Assembly (NCBI RefSeq): GCF_030812195.1
Contig: NZ_JAUSSF010000001.1
Coordinates: forward strand, 2,046,001 to 2,110,000
Length of the DNA: 64,000 nt
Direction: 5' to 3'
Origin: Chryseobacterium lathyri
Lineage (GTDB): Bacteria; Bacteroidota; Bacteroidia; Flavobacteriales; Weeksellaceae
Position numbers and translations under genes: made by a program. The notes under the pieces are model-generated. The model worked only from the letters and a program-made list of their open reading frames with translations. It was not told where the DNA came from and did no database searches. The number at the start of each line of letters is the position of its first letter. The first letter of the stretch is position 1. This document shows positions 24,563-31,819 of this stretch, one piece after another.

Positions 24563-26629
24563 ATGAAATATAACACAAGAAATATAGGAATCATAGCACA
24601 CGTAGATGCAGGAAAAACCACTTTAACAGAAAGGCTTCTTTATTACACCGGCCTCATTCATAAGATCGGAAACGTAGACGATGGGAATACAACCATGGAT
24701 AAAGACATCCAGGAAAAAAACAGAGGAATCACCATTTCATCCGCAGCAGTTTCAACACAGTGGAAAAAAAGAGAAACGGTTTATAACATCAATATCATTG
24801 ATACGCCCGGACACATCGATTTCGCAGTAGAAGTAGAACGTTCTTTGAGAGTTCTGGATAGCGTTGTTGCTGTTTTCTGTGCCTCTTCAGGTGTCCAGCC
24901 ACAAACTGAAAATGTATGGTTCCAGGCTGAGAAACATGGAATTTCAAAGATATGCTTCATCAATAAAATGGACAGGATTGGAGCCGATTTCTTTGCCGTT
25001 CTTAAGGAAATTGAAACGAAACTTAATGCAGTTCCTATGGCACTTCAGATCCCAATGGGGGCTGAGGACCAATTCGAAGGAGTGATTGATTTAATAAGAC
25101 AGAAAGCTTTATACTGGATGGATGAAAATGGGGAAACCATTATCGAGAAGGAAATTCCTGAGGATTACAGAGAAGATGCTGACCAATACAGGATGAAATT
25201 AATGGAAACGCTCGCCGAATATGATGAAATATTCTTTGAGATTTTCATGGATCCTGACAACAGAATTACCGAGGTAATGATTACTGAAGCTTTACAGAAA
25301 ATTTGCAGATCAGGTGTTGCTGTTCCGGTTTTATGTGGTTCTGCCTTTAAAAATAAAGGAGTACAACCTCTTTTGGATGCGATAGTCACTTATTTTCCGG
25401 CACCGGATCAGCTTCCTGCCGTTCTGGGAAAAGATCCTAAAACAGAAGATGCTATAGAATTGGTAAGACATGAAGCAGAATCGTTTTCGGGTCTTGTCTT
25501 TAAAGTTGTGATCGATAAACATATGGGTAGACTTGCGATGCTCCGCTTGTATTCTGGAAAGATAAAATCCGGTGATACGGTTCTGAATGTAAGAACAGGT
25601 GAAAGTTTCAGGATATCGAGGATTCTAAAGATGCAGTCTGACAAAACATTATCAATAGAGGAAGGAAAAGCAGGTGATATTGTAGCTTTAACGGGAATAA
25701 AGGATGCCAAAACCGGAGATTCTTTATCAGCAGTTGAAAAATCTGTACTTCTAGAAGCCATCACAATTCCTGCTCCTGTAATCCGGGTTTCCATAGAACC
25801 TAAAACGAATAGTGATGAGAAATCTTTCGGTTTGGTTCTGGCTAAGATCCAGGAAGAGGATCCTTCATTAGTAGTGGAAAGAGACCGGCAGACCGGGGAA
25901 ACTTTATTGAGTGGCCTGGGCGAACTTCACCTTGAGGTCACTCTGGAGAAAATCCGTCTGAATCATGGTATAGAAGTCAATCAGGGGAAACCTAAAGTGT
26001 CTTACCGTGAGATTTTAACGGAAACCAGAACGCACAGGGAAAAGCTTTCGAAGCAGAATGGCGGAAGCGGACAGTTCGCTGATATCACTTTTGAAATCGG
26101 ACCAAGAGAAAATAATGAACCTGGATTGGAGTTCATCAATATGATCAAAGGAGGTGTTATTCCTGGTGAATTTATTCCTTCCGTAGAAAAAGGTTTCAGG
26201 GAAGCCATGGAAAACGGACCATTGAAAGGTTATCCTTTGGAAAGTATGAAGATCAGACTTCTGGACGGTTCTTTCCATGCTCAGGATTCTGCCGCATTTG
26301 ATTTTGAAAATGCTGCGAGAGACGGATTCAGAGCAGCTGCCTTATCATGCAGTCCAAAACTTCTGGAACCTGTCATGCAAGTTGAGATCCAAAGTATCGA
26401 GGAATACACGGGTGCTGTAACTGCAGATATCAACCGGAGAAGGGGAATTATTTCGTCCATTGATGAAAGGTCAGGAAGAAAAATTTTTACAGCGGAAGTT
26501 CCGTTGGCTTCCACTTTTGGATATATTTCCGATCTGAGAACGTTGACGAGCGGAAGAGCTGCAATCAGCATGAAATTGTCGCACTACGCTTTGGTGCCTG
26601 ATTTCATTGCGAATATATTAATAACCTAA
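24563..26629 (+). CDS. Elongation factor G paralogue (ribosomal GTPase)
   Basis: 688 residues from the ATG at 24563; an upstream in-frame extension begins inside the terminator hairpin and is rejected. G motifs are complete: HVDAGKTT (13-20), RGITI (54-58), DTPGH (80-84), NKMDR (134-138) and SAFKNKG. Domain II to V are present, with GLGELHLEV, GGVIPGEFIPSVEKGF, and GSFHAQDSAAF holding the His equivalent to the catalytic domain-IV tip His of EF-G. It resembles EF-G more than TetM/TetQ ribosome-protection proteins. A second EF-G under attenuator control suggests a role when translation is impaired (antibiotic or starvation), which is inference. Leader and terminator precede it. Confidence 0.88.
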   Translation: MKYNTRNIGIIAHVDAGKTTLTERLLYYTGLIHKIGNVDDGNTTMDKDIQEKNRGITISSAAVSTQWKKRETVYNINIIDTPGHIDFAVEVERSLRVLDSVVAVFCASSGVQPQTENVWFQAEKHGISKICFINKMDRIGADFFAVLKEIETKLNAVPMALQIPMGAEDQFEGVIDLIRQKALYWMDENGETIIEKEIPEDYREDADQYRMKLMETLAEYDEIFFEIFMDPDNRITEVMITEALQKICRSGVAVPVLCGSAFKNKGVQPLLDAIVTYFPAPDQLPAVLGKDPKTEDAIELVRHEAESFSGLVFKVVIDKHMGRLAMLRLYSGKIKSGDTVLNVRTGESFRISRILKMQSDKTLSIEEGKAGDIVALTGIKDAKTGDSLSAVEKSVLLEAITIPAPVIRVSIEPKTNSDEKSFGLVLAKIQEEDPSLVVERDRQTGETLLSGLGELHLEVTLEKIRLNHGIEVNQGKPKVSYREILTETRTHREKLSKQNGGSGQFADITFEIGPRENNEPGLEFINMIKGGVIPGEFIPSVEKGFREAMENGPLKGYPLESMKIRLLDGSFHAQDSAAFDFENAARDGFRAAALSCSPKLLEPVMQVEIQSIEEYTGAVTADINRRRGIISSIDERSGRKIFTAEVPLASTFGYISDLRTLTSGRAAISMKLSHYALVPDFIANILIT

Positions 26630-26632
26630 AAA

Positions 26633-26667
26633 AACGAGGGCTGTAAAGTAATTTTACAGTCCTTGTT
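26633..26667 (+). terminator. Terminator after the EF-G gene
   Basis: CTGTAAA (26641-26647) pairs with TTTACAG (26653-26659), with the stem extending outwards through GAGGG/CCTTG. The T tract after it is weak (TTTGGTTATT). Confidence 0.6.
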
Positions 26668-26867
26668 TGGTTATTATTGTGTGAAATGTGAATAGTTAAT
26701 TGTTAAATTTTTGTGTTCCAGCAGATTTCTCAGATTATACGAATTTTTGATTCTGCCCTATTTTAAAATTTTTATTCTAAAAAATCGTTTTTTAATTTCT
26801 CACAAATTGCGCAACTTTCACAGATTTTTAAATCTTTTAATATGAAAATCTTTCAATTTCCAATCTC

Positions 26868-28406
26868 CTACTTCTCTGGCATTACTTTATACGTTGGATC
26901 TTCCTGGATATTAACTTCAATTACTGCTTCGGCATTTTTCAGCATTTTATGGCAGTCCTCACTGAGGTGGCGCAGACAGAGTTTTTTGTTTTGCTGGCTA
27001 TAGCGTTTAGACAGCTTATCCAAAGCATCAATGGCACTCATATCAACGATGCGGCTTTCCTTGAAGTCTACTACAACTTCGTCAGGATCATCCATCAGAT
27101 CAAATTTATCCATGAACGCCGTTACTGATCCGAAAAATAAAGGCCCATATATTTCATAATGTTTCACGCCATTTTCATCGATGGATTTTCTTGCACGGAT
27201 CCTTTTTGCATTATCCCATGCAAAAACCAGAGCTGCTATCACAACACCTACCAGAACAGCGAGGGCAAGGTTATGAAGGATAATGGTAATTAGGGCTACT
27301 GTAATTCCGACAAAAATATCAGACTTCGGCATTTTGTTGACTATACGGATGGACACCCACTGAAATGTACTTATAGCGACCATCATCATAACGCCAACCA
27401 GCGCAGCCATTGGAATTTTTTCAATAAATGGCGCTCCGAATAAGATAATAATAAGAATCATAACAGACGCAATAATCCCTGATAATCTGGCCCTTGAACC
27501 GGCATTGAGATTCACCAACGTCTGTGCTACCATGGCACAGCCTCCCATTCCTCCGAAAAAACCATTCGTGATATTGGCAATTCCCTGCGCTATTGATTCT
27601 TTATTGGCATTTCCTTTTGAGTTGGTGATTTCATCTACCATGGAAAGTGTCAAAAGAGATTCGATAAGACCTACTCCTGCCATCACCAAAGCATACGGAA
27701 ATATAATCTGCAGCGTTTCTAAAGTAAAAGGAATCTGAGGAATCTGGAAGCTTGGAAGATTTCCGCTGATGTGGGCAATGTCTTCCACTGTTTTTGTAGG
27801 AATATCAAAACTTAAAACCACCGCAAAAACTACAATAATTGCCACTAAAGATGCAGGAACAGCTTTTGTGACCTTAGGAAAAAAGTATACAATAGCGATT
27901 GTAAGGGCTGTCAGCCCTGCCATAATATATAAAGGCATTCCCTGAAGCCAGCCGGAAGCTCCTGTGCTGTCCGTTATTTTAAACTGTTCTATCTGAGCCA
28001 TAAAAATAATGACCGCAAGACCATTCAAAAAGCCATACATAACAGGCTGCGGAATAAGTCTTACAAATTTCCCAAGCTTAAAAACTCCGACAAGCATCTG
28101 GAAAATTCCTGCAAGGGCAACAGCGGCAAAAAGATATTCTATTCCATGAGATTTTATCAGAGCAATCAATACAACAATAGTAGCTCCGGCACCCCCCGAA
28201 ACCATTCCGGGACGGCCTCCTAAAATTGCGGTGATGAGTCCCATCATAAAGGCAGCATAAAGCCCGGTAAGCGGAGACAATCCTGCCAGGATCGCAAATG
28301 AAAGCGATTCGGGAATCATAGTCATAGCCACTGTAAAACCAGCCAGAAGCTCGTTTTTGTAATTTATCTTTTTTGAGAAATCGAATAAGCTTATTGTATT
28401 TTTCAT
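26868..28406 (-). CDS. SulP family inorganic anion transporter
   Basis: 512 residues. Ten or more membrane segments carry SulP signatures: AGFTVAMTMIPESLSFAILAGLSPLTGLYAAFMMGLITAILGGRPGMVSGGAGA at the start, GFLNGLAVIIF, and NGFFGGMGGCAMVAQTLVNLNAGSRARLSGI. A C-terminal STAS domain (about 405-500) includes VVVDFKESRIVDMSAIDALDKL. Members carry sulfate, bicarbonate or similar anions with H+ or Na+. A -7 box lies directly upstream. Monocistronic. Confidence 0.93.
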   Translation of the reverse strand: MKNTISLFDFSKKINYKNELLAGFTVAMTMIPESLSFAILAGLSPLTGLYAAFMMGLITAILGGRPGMVSGGAGATIVVLIALIKSHGIEYLFAAVALAGIFQMLVGVFKLGKFVRLIPQPVMYGFLNGLAVIIFMAQIEQFKITDSTGASGWLQGMPLYIMAGLTALTIAIVYFFPKVTKAVPASLVAIIVVFAVVLSFDIPTKTVEDIAHISGNLPSFQIPQIPFTLETLQIIFPYALVMAGVGLIESLLTLSMVDEITNSKGNANKESIAQGIANITNGFFGGMGGCAMVAQTLVNLNAGSRARLSGIIASVMILIIILFGAPFIEKIPMAALVGVMMMVAISTFQWVSIRIVNKMPKSDIFVGITVALITIILHNLALAVLVGVVIAALVFAWDNAKRIRARKSIDENGVKHYEIYGPLFFGSVTAFMDKFDLMDDPDEVVVDFKESRIVDMSAIDALDKLSKRYSQQNKKLCLRHLSEDCHKMLKNAEAVIEVNIQEDPTYKVMPEK

Positions 28407-28413
28407 TGAACTG

Positions 28414-28421
28414 CAAAGGTA
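28414..28421 (-). promoter_or_regulatory. -7 box TACCTTTG for the SulP gene
   Basis: TAnnTTTG match on the minus strand, 7 bases upstream of the ATG, implying a very short or absent leader. Confidence 0.5.
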
Positions 28422-28960
28422 TATACTTGAAAGATGGGATGCAATTACTATGTTTGATCTTTTTAATTAAAATAATTCACATACTCATATAGTTAATTTG
28501 TTAATTTTATTTAAAATTCATTCTGAAAGAGATTTTTTATGCATTTTTGAGAATTAGGTTCTATTTTTTCTTTAAATTTGAAAACTAACAGGCAAATCAT
28601 TCACTATAAATAACATTTTACAGAGAGTATGATCTGCCGACACTAAGGTCAATAGTTAAAAATATTACGAAACTGTATGAAAAGTTATAATGGCGTATTC
28701 CTACAGAACCATGGAAAAGGCATTGTAAATCAATTAATTAGGAATAAAAACATTCTTAAGGTACAGATAGCCTGAAAACAATATCAACTGGTCATCCCTC
28801 GGACTGCCGACTGCACATAACCATGGTATGGTACTGAGCTTAAATTTCTTTTTGTTACCGCTGAGATTTTCTCGGCGTACCTGCTGCAGCCATTCATCAG
28901 AATGTAATATATTTCTATTTCCTTTAACTCATGAATTTAACAAAAAACAATACGTAATAA
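28422..28960 (+). other. Long intergenic region, probable leader of the HTH pair
   Basis: No protein-coding frame seen. An exact -7 box TAAATTTG lies at 28573-28580 with TTTG at 28546-28549 (23-base spacer), so a transcript could carry about 375 untranslated bases before the ATG at 28961. A bulged hairpin (TACCGCTGAG/CTCGGCGTA) occupies 28856-28879, and the word CTGCCGAC occurs twice (about 28635 and 28805). It may be a structured leader or small RNA; not proven. Confidence 0.35.
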
Positions 28961-29392
28961 ATGTTATATAAAGAGATTCATATAGGAAAGTTTATCAAGG
29001 AGATGGTTGATGAAAATGAGGTATCCCTGGAAAGGATCTGCAATTTTCTCAATAAGGATGTTCAATTTATTGAAAATGTATACCAAAGCAGATCCATAGA
29101 TACGGATTTACTTTTGAGATGGAGCAAGCTTCTGGAATATGATTTTTTCAGACTTTACAGTTCCCATCTTATCCTTTATGCACCTCCATCTGCGGTGAAC
29201 AAGAATCATAAGAAATCTGACAAGATTCCTTATTTCAGGAAAAATATTTATACCCAAGAGATCAAAGATTTTATTATGAAAAGGATTTTATCCGGTGAAA
29301 TGACTTATGGTGAAGTCATCAAAGAATATTCTATTCCTAAAAGCACACTTCACCGATGGCTTCAAAAGAATAATGACAATACTAACGGATAA
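28961..29392 (+). CDS. Small HTH protein, Chryseobacterium orphan-transposase-like type
   Basis: 143 residues. The N-terminal half (IHIGKFIKEMVDENEVSLERICNFLNKDVQFIENVYQSRSIDTDLLLRWSKLLEYDFFRLYSSHLILY) is a family often seen in Chryseobacterium, and the C-terminal KDFIMKRILSGEMTYGEVIKEYSIPKSTLHRWLQK is a transposase-type helix-turn-helix. Such genes are commonly labelled transposase, but no catalytic domain or terminal repeats are visible here. A second short HTH gene follows 12 bases later. A DNA-binding regulatory role is as likely as mobility. Confidence 0.7.
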   Translation: MLYKEIHIGKFIKEMVDENEVSLERICNFLNKDVQFIENVYQSRSIDTDLLLRWSKLLEYDFFRLYSSHLILYAPPSAVNKNHKKSDKIPYFRKNIYTQEIKDFIMKRILSGEMTYGEVIKEYSIPKSTLHRWLQKNNDNTNG

Positions 29393-29404
29393 ACAGAATT
29401 CTTT

Positions 29405-29752
29405 ATGCGCCCTAATTACAAAAAGATATATTATGATATGCTGAGGCTGGAACATCCGGAAAAGCTGAAAGACCCAAAGATCAAAGAACTCCTGGGAAAA
29501 CTGAATACCACGGAAGATGTATTAAAATTCAACGAAAAGATTTTTGAACAGTCGAAAGAGAGCCAGATCAACAATCAAAAGCTTAAAACCTATGATAAAG
29601 AAACGATGTTTAAGCTTTTACAATATCAGAATAAGCATGGTTTTTCTACCAGCTATATGTCCCGGAAATATAAGATCAGCAGAACAACAATCATGAACTG
29701 GAAGAAAGCTTTCGAAGAAGAAATAGAAGAAAAAATTAATGCCGGCAAATAA
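29405..29752 (+). CDS. Small HTH protein, partner of the preceding gene
   Basis: 115 residues. The N-terminus PNYKKIYYDMLRLEHPEKLKDPKIKELLGKLNTTEDVLKFNEKIF matches the partner family of the previous gene, and the C-terminus NKHGFSTSYMSRKYKISRTTIMNWKKAF is a helix-turn-helix (about 78-104). It has the same two-part layout as the upstream gene and is cotranscribed with it (12-base gap). Its stop codon lies within the left part of a terminator hairpin. Confidence 0.7.
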   Translation: MRPNYKKIYYDMLRLEHPEKLKDPKIKELLGKLNTTEDVLKFNEKIFEQSKESQINNQKLKTYDKETMFKLLQYQNKHGFSTSYMSRKYKISRTTIMNWKKAFEEEIEEKINAGK

Positions 29753-29768
29753 TCCACCGGCATTTTTG
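29739..29768 (+). terminator. Terminator of the HTH pair
   Basis: ATGCCGG (29739-29745) pairs with CCGGCAT (29757-29763) followed by T; the left arm overlaps the last codons of the gene. Confidence 0.8.
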
Positions 29769-29986
29769 TAAAAGGTTCCTTTACGACACTTTTATATGTG
29801 ATGAGCGAAGTTACGGCACTTGCTTATTTTTTAATTTAGAAACAGGCTAAGCAACACCCTATCGAGCTTTAACAATATCCTTTCTTTTAAATAAAATTTT
29901 TCTATCACTCAATTCAAATAAAGGCATCACAAAACTTACATTGTTGGAGGCGCATTCTCTAGCTTTGTGAAATAATAAAGCAGATC

Positions 29987-30433
29987 ATGATCAAAGGATT
30001 ATATGAAACCCATATTCAGGTAAGCAATTTAGAAAATTCCATCACATTTTATACTGAAGTTTTAGGATTAAAACTGGCACATAGGGATGAAACACGTCCC
30101 ATTGCATTTTTGTGGATCGGTGAGGGTAAAGAATTCATGCTGGGATTGTGGGAGCAGAAAGAAAACCTTCAGCCAAGACATTTTGCCTTTTCCAGCAGTA
30201 AGGAAGATATTTTAAATCATTCTGCAGATTTTCTGAAGAAAAAGGATCTGAAGCCTTATAATTTTCTAAGAGATGGCAAAGATGAACCTATGGTCTTCGC
30301 ATGGATGCCTGCACTTGCAATTTATTTTAATGATCCGGACGGTAATCAGCTTGAATTTATCTCGGTTCTTGAAGGTGAGGGAAGGCCGGAATTGGGTGTT
30401 CTTTCCTATGAAGAATGGATGAAAATTCATTAA
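29987..30433 (+). CDS. VOC family (glyoxalase-like) protein
   Basis: 148 residues with one pair of beta-alpha-beta-beta-beta modules: LYETHIQVSNLENSITFYTEVLGLKLAHRDETRPIAFLWIGEGKEFMLGLWEQ, then RHFAFSSSKEDIL and ALAIYFNDPDGNQLEFISVLEG. Candidate metal ligands are the first-strand His, the RHFAF His and the NQLEF Glu. Reaction unknown; the fold covers glyoxalase I, dioxygenases and fosfomycin/bleomycin resistance proteins. Monocistronic with a bidirectional terminator. Confidence 0.88.
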   Translation: MIKGLYETHIQVSNLENSITFYTEVLGLKLAHRDETRPIAFLWIGEGKEFMLGLWEQKENLQPRHFAFSSSKEDILNHSADFLKKKDLKPYNFLRDGKDEPMVFAWMPALAIYFNDPDGNQLEFISVLEGEGRPELGVLSYEEWMKIH

Positions 30434-30435
30434 TA

Positions 30436-30470
30436 AAAAGGACAGACTTGTTTTCCGAAGCTGTCCTTTT
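30436..30470. terminator. Bidirectional terminator
   Basis: AAAAGGACAG (30436-30445) and CTGTCCTTTT (30461-30470) form a 10-bp stem with A and T tails on each strand, between the convergent VOC and SWIM genes. Confidence 0.85.
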
Positions 30471-30472
30471 AG

Positions 30473-31816
30473 TTAATTGCATATTAATTTCTTCACGGCA
30501 AGAACGTGTTTACATGGTCCTCTTTCGCCCTGATATTTACTGAACCATTCGCAGGTACACCGTTCTTTATCATGGTCTATGATCACAGTATGATGTACGC
30601 CCGTTCCTTCCACTCTGGCCTCGGTTCTGGCCGAATTTTTATTTAAAATCTCCACTTTTCCTTCTGCAATGAGCTTTTCTGCATTTTTCATCCGTGGATT
30701 TAAGCCTATGATCCTGCTGGGCTTAAATGGCAGCCTTCGATAAAAAAATCCGTTATCATCCAGATCATAACCCAGAAGTCCCATAGCAGCCAACCTTCCT
30801 GTAAGATTGTCTGTTTTCTTCAGACTTATATTTTCATCCAAAGCAAATGCTGAAGGATTAAAAAACTGATTGGCATAGGCGTATTTATCCATCGCATCAA
30901 TCCATTCATCAGAAATATCACCGATCAGGCTGTCCAATACTGCTCCTTCCCCAGAAAATCCACGCCAGGTTTCTCTGGACAATGAAAGGCTGAACCTTAT
31001 ATTTCCCATATAAAGCTGCCATGTGGTAGACTGCATATCAGCATGTGGAAATACCTGCATCTGATCGATATAAGGAAGAAGAGGTTCCAGCAGGCGTAAT
31101 CTGTGAAGCCCGCCGACACAAACAGCATCGGCTGATTTTACCGGTGAAAACATGGGCTTATTTCCCCTGATGATCAGGTAATAATCTGATTTTACAGATC
31201 CTTTAGGTATTCCTCTGAAGAGCTGCTGGGTCTGGATTTTATTAAAACAGTGAAGCTTTTCCGATTCGGACAGATAGATCTGAACGGTGCTCAATCCTTT
31301 GATCCATTTTACAGGCAACGGAACTTTTCGTTCGATCATTTTTTCTTCTTCTTTGTAAAGCCCCACTTCTTTTCCCCCTATGGAAAGCATTATTTTTTCA
31401 TTGGGGCGGATACTTCCCAGCGCAGTAATCATCGGCTGGTTAAAATCTACATTGGTGGTTCCGTTTTCCAGAAACTCGCCATGCAGGCCATCCGGCAGCA
31501 CATCAATCCTGGCGTAGACTCCTGCACAATGTGAAAATCCTTCAAAGCGCAGTCTGCTGTTTCCGGCAGTAATGATAGGATCTTTAAGCAAAGCCATCTG
31601 AAATGGTGACATGTTAAAGCTTGATTTCACAATATTGGAAAGTGTAATCAGGCATCTTGCCAGTATAAAGGGCTGGCTCACATCTCCCCAGAAAAAGCAG
31701 GGAGCATCTGTATTCTTTTGAATTTCACTGTACTTCGACAGAAATAATTCTTCAGATACGTCTTTTTTTATCAGAGCTGATGGTCTCTGATAGTTGTAAA
31801 TTAGCATATCTTCCAT
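30473..31816 (-). CDS. SWIM zinc-finger protein
   Basis: 447 residues. The C-terminal SWIM motif CxCx(12)CxH is exact: Cys420, Cys422, Cys435 and His437 in CTCEWFSKYQGERGPCKH. The long N-terminal part has strand-rich segments (FFWGDVSQPFILARCLI, DYYLIIRGNKPMFSPV, TTWQLYMGNIRFSLSLSRETWRGFSGEGAVL) typical of the SWIM proteins encoded beside MoxR/vWA genes, such as the YehQ group. SWIM fingers bind DNA or protein. Starts 3 bases after the DUF6493-like gene. Confidence 0.85.
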   Translation of the reverse strand: MEDMLIYNYQRPSALIKKDVSEELFLSKYSEIQKNTDAPCFFWGDVSQPFILARCLITLSNIVKSSFNMSPFQMALLKDPIITAGNSRLRFEGFSHCAGVYARIDVLPDGLHGEFLENGTTNVDFNQPMITALGSIRPNEKIMLSIGGKEVGLYKEEEKMIERKVPLPVKWIKGLSTVQIYLSESEKLHCFNKIQTQQLFRGIPKGSVKSDYYLIIRGNKPMFSPVKSADAVCVGGLHRLRLLEPLLPYIDQMQVFPHADMQSTTWQLYMGNIRFSLSLSRETWRGFSGEGAVLDSLIGDISDEWIDAMDKYAYANQFFNPSAFALDENISLKKTDNLTGRLAAMGLLGYDLDDNGFFYRRLPFKPSRIIGLNPRMKNAEKLIAEGKVEILNKNSARTEARVEGTGVHHTVIIDHDKERCTCEWFSKYQGERGPCKHVLAVKKLICN

Positions 31817-31819
31817 AAT

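Noticed and set aside
24781..26571. Long minus-strand open frames opposite EF-G
   Set aside because: Shadows of the coding strand; they have no start signals and no recognisable domains.
28961..29752. Insertion sequence with transposase
   Set aside because: Only short HTH proteins, no DDE or other catalytic residues and no terminal inverted repeats or target duplications that I can see.
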